Shown here in pieces: positions 58,396 through 64,000 of a stretch of DNA of 64,000 nt (position 1 is its first letter; every line of letters starts with the position of its first letter). Source of the DNA: Candidatus Caenarcanales bacterium (GTDB lineage Bacteria; Cyanobacteriota; Vampirovibrionia; 2-02-FULL-35-15). The position numbers and the translations under genes are program-made. The stretch covers positions 83,646 through 147,645 of the forward strand of contig JAGVKQ010000019.1 of the NCBI GenBank assembly GCA_020050435.1. The letters run 5' to 3'. The notes under the pieces are model-generated. The model had not been told where the DNA came from. It was given only the letters and a program-made list of their open reading frames with translations, and made no database searches.

Positions 58396-60045
58396 ATGCC
58401 AGATGAAAAGAAGCTAACTAAAGAAGAGATAGTAAAAACAAACAGCAATCACCTTCGTGGAACGATTAAAGAAGAGCTTTCTAAAAACACTACTCACTTT
58501 GAAGAAACTGATAATAAACTTTTAAAATTTCATGGAATCTATCAACAAGACGACAGGGATAAAAGACCTGAATTAACAGCCAGTGGAAAAGAAAGAGCTT
58601 TTTCTTTTATGATTCGTACAAAACTTCCAGGCGGAGAGCTGACTTCCTCCCAGTATCTTGGTTTAAATGAAATTTGTGAAAAATACACAAATAAAACACT
58701 TAGAGTAACTACTCGCCAAACCATTCAATTTCATGGAATTATAAAAGGAAATTTAAAAGCTACTCTTAAAGAAATAAATCAAAACCTAATAAATACTTAT
58801 GGTGCATGTGGTGATGTGGTCAGAAACATTATGGCTCCTCCTGTAAGTGATATAGATTCTGAGTATTCTATAGACTTATGCAAGTTGGCTAGAGATCTTT
58901 CAGAACATTTAGTTCCAAACACTCGCTCATATTATGAAGTCTGGATAGATGAGGAAAAAATAGATCTTGGTGGAAAAGATGAGGAACCCCTTTATGGAAA
59001 AACATATCTCCCAAGAAAATTTAAAATTGGAATAACTTACCCTTGGGATAATTCTATAGACCTTTTTACGCAAGATGTTGGAATCGTTGTTGTTGAAGGT
59101 GGTTTTAATATTCTCATAGGTGGTGGTTTAGGGCATCATCATAATAAGCCTGAGACCTATCCTAGATTGGCTTCGGAGTTTTGTTTCGTGAAGTCTGAAA
59201 ATCTAACAAAAGTAGTAGAGAGTATTGTTTTAGTTCAAAGAGATTTTGGTGGAAGAGAAAATAGAAAACATGCCAGAATGAAATATTTAGTAGATGACAA
59301 TGGATTAGATTGGTTTAAATCTGAGGTGGAAAAAAGAACGGGCTTTAAACTTGATCCTGTTAAAGAAATAAAAGAATATAAATCCAGGGATTATCTAGGG
59401 TGGCATAAACAAAAAAATGGAAATTGGTACATTGGTTTATTTGTAGAGAATGGAAGAATTTATGATGGTGCTGATAAGCAAATAAAAAGTGGCTTAAAAC
59501 AAATTACAGAAAAATTTAATGTTGGAGTTAGACTTACTCCTCAGCAAAATGTAATTCTTACAAATATAAAAGAAGAAGATAAAAGTAAAATAGATGAAAT
59601 AATCAAAAAATCAAGTATTTCTACTGAAAACACTGTTTCGGCTCTCAGGAGAAATTCCATGGCATGTGTTTCACTTCCTACCTGTGGGTTGGCACTGGCT
59701 GAAGCAGAGAGATATTTACCGAAAGTAATTACTGAGCTTGAAAAATTAGGGTATGGTGAAGAAGCGACCACTATTCGTATGAGCGGCTGCCCAAACTCAT
59801 GTTCTCGTCCACCCGTAGCAGAAGTGGGAATTATAGGACTCAGTGCAAATAAATATAATATTTATGTGGGTGGAGATTTTGACGGAGAAAGATTAAATAA
59901 AGTTTATTTAGAAGGTGTTGGCAGTAATGGATTGGTTACTGAAATAGAAAAATTATTTAAGATATATAGAACTAAACGTAACTCTAATGAGCGTTTTGGT
60001 GATTTTTGTAATAGAGTGGGCGTAGAGAAGTTGAAAGAATCTTAG
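58396..60045 (+). CDS. Ferredoxin-type nitrite/sulfite reductase (siroheme + 4Fe-4S)
   Basis: TTRQTIQFHGI; CGDVVRNI; MACVSLPTCGLALAEAE (CX5C) and RMSGCPNSCSRP (CX3C). Confidence 0.9.
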   Translation: MPDEKKLTKEEIVKTNSNHLRGTIKEELSKNTTHFEETDNKLLKFHGIYQQDDRDKRPELTASGKERAFSFMIRTKLPGGELTSSQYLGLNEICEKYTNKTLRVTTRQTIQFHGIIKGNLKATLKEINQNLINTYGACGDVVRNIMAPPVSDIDSEYSIDLCKLARDLSEHLVPNTRSYYEVWIDEEKIDLGGKDEEPLYGKTYLPRKFKIGITYPWDNSIDLFTQDVGIVVVEGGFNILIGGGLGHHHNKPETYPRLASEFCFVKSENLTKVVESIVLVQRDFGGRENRKHARMKYLVDDNGLDWFKSEVEKRTGFKLDPVKEIKEYKSRDYLGWHKQKNGNWYIGLFVENGRIYDGADKQIKSGLKQITEKFNVGVRLTPQQNVILTNIKEEDKSKIDEIIKKSSISTENTVSALRRNSMACVSLPTCGLALAEAERYLPKVITELEKLGYGEEATTIRMSGCPNSCSRPPVAEVGIIGLSANKYNIYVGGDFDGERLNKVYLEGVGSNGLVTEIEKLFKIYRTKRNSNERFGDFCNRVGVEKLKES

Positions 60046-60054
60046 TTAACTCTC

Positions 60055-61317
60055 ATGTCATTTACAGAAAATCTAACCCGAGCTTTTAAGCATAAAAATT
60101 ACAGGCATTATTTTCTTTGGCAGTTCTTATCTTTTGCTGGAACCTGGATGCAAAGCACTGCCCAAAGTTGGTTAATTTATAAATTAACTGGTTCTGCTCT
60201 TTTTATGGGATTTTTAAATTTTGCTGCTACTCTACCTGCTCTTTTTCTTACACCGTTTGCTGGCGTTGTAGCTGATAAATTTCAAAGAAGAAAAGTTCTA
60301 CTCACCACACAAATTTTATGTTTTATTCAGGGAGTAATTTTAGTAACACTTTACTATTCTGGTGTGATAAATAAATGGCATGTTTTATTCTTAGCTATCT
60401 TTTTAGGAACTGCTAATTCTTTTGATGTTACAGCCAGGCAGTCTTTCATTCCACTTTTGATAGACAGAGAACATCTTTTAAATGCTATTGCTTTAAATTC
60501 ATCCATGTTTAATGCTGCTCGTATACTTGGTCCTGCTGTGGCTGGTATTTTAATAGCGAGTAAGGGTGAAGGGATATGTTTTATTTTAAATGTATTTAGT
60601 TATATTCCTATTATAATTTTTCTTTTATTAGTTAAAGCAAAAAAACAAGAGATAAAAGAATTTTCTTCTCCCATGTTTCATCTTAAAGAAGGAATGTCTT
60701 ATGCCTGGAATACCATGCCAATTAGATCACTTCTTATTATGGTGGGGACTGCAAGCTTCTGGGGAATGTCATTTACTACTTTCATGCCGATATTTGCTGA
60801 TCAGATTTTACACTCTGGATCAAAAGGGCTTGGAATGCTTATGTGTTCATCAGGAGTAGGGGCTGTAACGGGTGGATTATTTTTGGCTTCAAGACAGAAA
60901 ATCTATAATATAAGTAATTTAATTTGCTTGGCTTTAATCGCTTTAAGCATTTCTTTATTTATGTTTTCACTTTCAACTAATATTTTTCTTTCAATGTTTT
61001 TACTCTGTTTGACAGGATTTTCTTTTATGATTATTAGCTCTGGAAGCAATACTTCTATGCAATCTATGGCGCCTGACTATTTAAGAGGAAGAGTAGTTAG
61101 TCTCTATTCGATGATGTTTATGGGGATGTTTCCTCTTGGAAGTTTAATCGTTGGGATTATAGCTAATAAAGTCAATGTTCAATTTGCTTGCCAGATTGGA
61201 GCTACTTTTTCTTTTGTTATAGGTCTGTATTTTCTATTTAGACTTCCTGAGTTAAATAGAGAATCTAATAAGATTGCTTGTGATAAAGAAGCAGCAGGGT
61301 TTTGTCCAGTCGAATAA
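60055..61317 (+). CDS. MFS transporter
   Basis: FLSFAGTWMQSTAQSWLIYKLTGSALFMGFLNFAATLPALFLTPFAGVVADKFQRRKVLL. Confidence 0.9.
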   Translation: MSFTENLTRAFKHKNYRHYFLWQFLSFAGTWMQSTAQSWLIYKLTGSALFMGFLNFAATLPALFLTPFAGVVADKFQRRKVLLTTQILCFIQGVILVTLYYSGVINKWHVLFLAIFLGTANSFDVTARQSFIPLLIDREHLLNAIALNSSMFNAARILGPAVAGILIASKGEGICFILNVFSYIPIIIFLLLVKAKKQEIKEFSSPMFHLKEGMSYAWNTMPIRSLLIMVGTASFWGMSFTTFMPIFADQILHSGSKGLGMLMCSSGVGAVTGGLFLASRQKIYNISNLICLALIALSISLFMFSLSTNIFLSMFLLCLTGFSFMIISSGSNTSMQSMAPDYLRGRVVSLYSMMFMGMFPLGSLIVGIIANKVNVQFACQIGATFSFVIGLYFLFRLPELNRESNKIACDKEAAGFCPVE

Positions 61318-61398
61318 CTTAATATCTTTTAAACATACACTTTGTTTTCCTCAGAATGTGTTCAACTTATAGAGTTATAAGTTTTTATAGGAGAACAT

Positions 61399-61689
61399 AT
61401 GAAAAAGAATATTTTAATACTTTTAATTTTATGTGGATTAATTGGAACATCATCAATTCCAGCTTCTGCAGAAAATACTGGTAAAAAAGGTAATATCACA
61501 GGTAAGTCAGTATTAGGTGGAGTTTTATCATTGCTTATTTGGCCTGGTATTGGTCAAGCAATAAATGATAATGAAGGAAAGAAAGTCGCTACCCATGCAA
61601 TCGTTGGACTAATTCCACCCTTTAGAATTTGGTCTTGTTATGATGCTGTCGTTGACAGGCAAGGTGGATATTGGAACGGAAAGATTTAG
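61399..61689 (+). CDS. Small secreted/membrane protein
   Basis: Signal peptide plus two hydrophobic segments GVLSLLIWPGIGQAI...VGLIPPFRIWSCYD. Confidence 0.55.
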   Translation: MKKNILILLILCGLIGTSSIPASAENTGKKGNITGKSVLGGVLSLLIWPGIGQAINDNEGKKVATHAIVGLIPPFRIWSCYDAVVDRQGGYWNGKI

Positions 61690-61748
61690 CTAAATTTATC
61701 CAATGCCTCTTTAAACAGAGGCAAATGGACAAATCCGCTGAACTTTTT

Positions 61749-62090
61749 CTATCCTTTTTTCTTACTATCTAGTGACTGTATTGATTCGGCATTAATCGTT
61801 AAGCGATAGTGTTTCTTCTTTTCTTTATCTTCCCAGCGATCTGGTCTTAACTCGCCGTGAATGGCTATCATTCTGCCTTTTGTGAGGTACTTCTCTGCAA
61901 ACTCTGCTTGTTTGCCCCAGGCTACAATGCCATCAATAAAATCAGCATCGACTTCATCTCCCTTCTTTTTTCTTTTTCTAATTGCCATACATAGATTTGC
62001 TTTTAGGTATTTTTTACCGCTACCTACTTCATCTACTTCTGGATCTCTAACTAAACGACCAATTAATGTAACTTGATTTTGAGTTGACAT
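61749..62090 (-). CDS. ssb: Single-stranded DNA-binding protein
   Basis: NQVTLIGRLVRDPEVDEVGSGKKYLKANLCMAIRK; start at 62090 (MSTQNQ) with GGAG upstream; the 62120 start lies in a palindrome. Confidence 0.9.
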   Translation of the reverse strand: MSTQNQVTLIGRLVRDPEVDEVGSGKKYLKANLCMAIRKRKKKGDEVDADFIDGIVAWGKQAEFAEKYLTKGRMIAIHGELRPDRWEDKEKKKHYRLTINAESIQSLDSKKKG

Positions 62091-62105
62091 TTTTTTCTCC
62101 TTTCT

Positions 62106-62133
62106 GTTGGGGCTTGCCATGGCAAGCCCTTAC
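62106..62133. repeat. Palindrome GTTGGGGCTTGCCATGGCAAGCCCTTAC
   Basis: Core GGGCTTGCCATGGCAAGCCC perfect; lies between ssb start and the upstream ORF stop. Confidence 0.9.
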
Positions 62134-62137
62134 ATTG

Positions 62138-62362
62138 TTATTTTGTTACCTTGGTTACTTTCTTGACCTTTTTACTTTTTTTAGCAACCTTCTTTTTCTT
62201 AGGTGCTTCTATATTCTCAGTAGATTCACCATGAGCTTCTTGAATAGTTGCTGTTAATGGAACATTATCTATTGTTACTTCCTCAGCAAATGCACTGTTC
62301 ATAAGTACTCCTGCGCCTATTAATGTAATTAATAACTTCTTCATTTTATTTCTCCTTTTCAT
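62138..62362 (-). CDS. Small secreted Lys-rich protein
   Basis: Signal peptide MKKLLITLIGAGVLMNSAFA; C-terminal KKKKVAKKSKKVKKVTKVTK. Confidence 0.55.
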   Translation of the reverse strand: MKRRNKMKKLLITLIGAGVLMNSAFAEEVTIDNVPLTATIQEAHGESTENIEAPKKKKVAKKSKKVKKVTKVTK

Positions 62363-62512
62363 TACTAGAGCAAAATCCTTTTGCTTTAGTTGGAAAAGAG
62401 TATAAAATTTTTCAAAAAATGATGATGTAACCCTCGGTTACAATTTACAGATTGAAAGAAAATTTATTTACGAAAGTTTATGTTTGTGTAACCTACGGTT
62501 ACATTTTCGTGC

Positions 62513-62631
62513 GTAGAGATGCCACCTGTATGATGTGGTTTTAATGAATGGCATAAAAATAATTATTCCCAAACATTAGTAGAGACGCCCCATGGGGCGT
62601 CTCTACCGTGATATCAATGTGGCATCTCTAC
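62513..62631. repeat. Nested inverted-repeat element: outer GTAGAGATGCCAC/GTGGCATCTCTAC enclosing inner palindrome 62579..62606
   Basis: Outer arms 62513..62525 and 62619..62631 perfect; inner GTAGAGACGCCCCATGGGGCGTCTCTAC perfect. Confidence 0.95.
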
Positions 62632-64000
62632 TGTCCATCAGGGAAGTCACAGATTACTCTGAAACCTCTATTAGCATTTGTAGTTGTCGTTGCCTGACTA
62701 AGATCTAAATAAAGAGGAGATCTATGTTTTACAGGAGAAGTAACTCCTAGACTATAATCTCCACCACGTATAGTTCCATAAGTGCCATTAGCTGCAGCTA
62801 AAGTATATAAACCATCATTAGCTCCACTATTAGTATCTGTTACATTAGAAGTAGTACCTGTTCCTGGTAACCCTAATCCATCAAAATCTCCCTGACCAGG
62901 TCCATATGAAAGACCTGCAAGATTAGCATATGAGAAATATCGGAGTGATGTAGCAAATGGTACGGTGCTGCCTTCACCTGGATATCCTGCAGTAACCATG
63001 TTTGTTGTTACTCTAGTTACACCCCAGTTAACCCACTCACCAACATTACCTACTAGATCATATACTTGGCAGTCACCATCAAAAGTATCTGCCCCTGTTC
63101 CTCCACCATCGTCACTAGTCGCATCAGCAGTCATGCCTAATGCACCTTCACCAGCTCCGCTGCCACTGTTATTTACATTTGATGTTGATGTAGGATCTAA
63201 TAAATGTCCCCAGCTCTTTCTACCGGTTCCTGTTAAACATCTATTTGTCCCACCTAAAGTGGGATCATCAGTACACATAGCACCAACTATGTCAGCACCA
63301 TTATTTGCATTTCCTCTGGTTGCCCAGCCAGTAGTTGCAGTGGCACCTTTAAATCCGTTTTCTTTAGCTTCTCTGCCTAATATATATAAGGCAGTCCATT
63401 CTCTCATTCCTATTAACATGCATGAACCAACTCCTGTAATTGTTCTTGCTGAAGCATTACTTTGAGCTGAAGATTGATTTATTGTTGTCCATGGAACGAC
63501 ATTTCTTTGACTTACTGGTCTATCAGTAGAACCTGCAGCTGAAGAAGTAGCATCTGTTCTTGAAGCCTCATATTTATCTACCCAGAAACCACCATAGATT
63601 ACGCCATCTCTTATAAATCTTGGTACTCTTACCATTCTGGTCATATCACCAGCTCCTGTTGTGAAATTAGTTTCTTGACAGGTGTTATGCCAGTTATCAA
63701 TTACTTCTGAGACTCTTGGTATATCAGCAGCACCCTGACAGTCAGCAGTATTATAAGAACCATCACCATTTATATCTTCATTAGCATCATTCACGCCATC
63801 AGCATCTAAGTCCCAACAGTTTGTGCCATTCGTACCGTTAGTTCCATTAGTTCCTGCTGCACCTGTAGCTCCAGTTGCTCCAGTTGCACCATTACAAACA
63901 TAATTAGTAGCATCAACTTCACCAGCAGCAAGAGTGCTATCACCGTTATCATCGATGCCAGATTCTACTTTTTTACCACCAGTAGTGCAATTAGCACCAG
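62628..64000 (-). CDS. Partial: collagen-like / Ca-binding-like / FGE-sulfatase-like (SUMF1) surface protein, truncated by the window edge
   Basis: Frame stays open upstream of 63794: CNGATGATGATGAAGTNGTNGTNGTNCWDLDADGVNDANEDINGDG; FWVDKYEASR...DLVGNVGEWVNWG...IRGGDYS...NRGFRVICD. Confidence 0.75.
   Translation of the reverse strand, partial: GANCTTGGKKVESGIDDNGDSTLAAGEVDATNYVCNGATGATGATGAAGTNGTNGTNGTNCWDLDADGVNDANEDINGDGSYNTADCQGAADIPRVSEVIDNWHNTCQETNFTTGAGDMTRMVRVPRFIRDGVIYGGFWVDKYEASRTDATSSAAGSTDRPVSQRNVVPWTTINQSSAQSNASARTITGVGSCMLIGMREWTALYILGREAKENGFKGATATTGWATRGNANNGADIVGAMCTDDPTLGGTNRCLTGTGRKSWGHLLDPTSTSNVNNSGSGAGEGALGMTADATSDDGGGTGADTFDGDCQVYDLVGNVGEWVNWGVTRVTTNMVTAGYPGEGSTVPFATSLRYFSYANLAGLSYGPGQGDFDGLGLPGTGTTSNVTDTNSGANDGLYTLAAANGTYGTIRGGDYSLGVTSPVKHRSPLYLDLSQATTTTNANRGFRVICDFPDGQ

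Noticed and set aside
62091-62120. Extended N-terminus of SSB (MASPNRKEKK)
   Set aside because: Derived from the palindrome arm and RBS; the canonical MSTQNQVTLIGRL start is at 62090 with GGAG upstream.

Overview
AT-rich 64-kb bacterial chromosomal segment with about 60 credible CDSs and no rRNA, tRNA or CRISPR that I could recognise. Identifiable modules: two ECF sigma/anti-sigma loci (one with two Spy/CpxP-like Cys-rich periplasmic proteins, one divergent from an EGKCG-repeat peptide); a very long 48-aa-repeat beta-propeller surface protein; kdpFABC with an extra micro-ORF and downstream CBS-domain proteins; acyl-CoA dehydrogenase and etfB-etfA-ETF:quinone oxidoreductase; a metal-homeostasis region (Fur-family regulator, His-rich protein with paired operator-like palindromes, two small Cys-rich secreted proteins, CusCBA/CzcCBA-type RND efflux whose outer-membrane component has an in-frame TGA); a siroheme-type nitrite/sulfite reductase and a CbiX-like chelatase; SSB; and a collagen-like/FGE-sulfatase protein running off the right edge. 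A REP-associated tyrosine (Y1) transposase is present together with many short GTAG-footed palindromes, mostly at gene 3' ends but some inside ORFs. Best candidates for something new: the orphan HvfA/bufferin-like EGKCG peptide with its divergent sigma system; the RAYT/GTAG-palindrome system, including palindromes inside CDSs; the ATGCAAC-N3-STTGCAT operator pair with its His-rich target; and the CxC micro-protein. Taxonomy is not determinable from sequence alone (a Melainabacteria/Vampirovibrionia-like lineage is only a guess). All family calls are from reading motifs by eye, not from searches.
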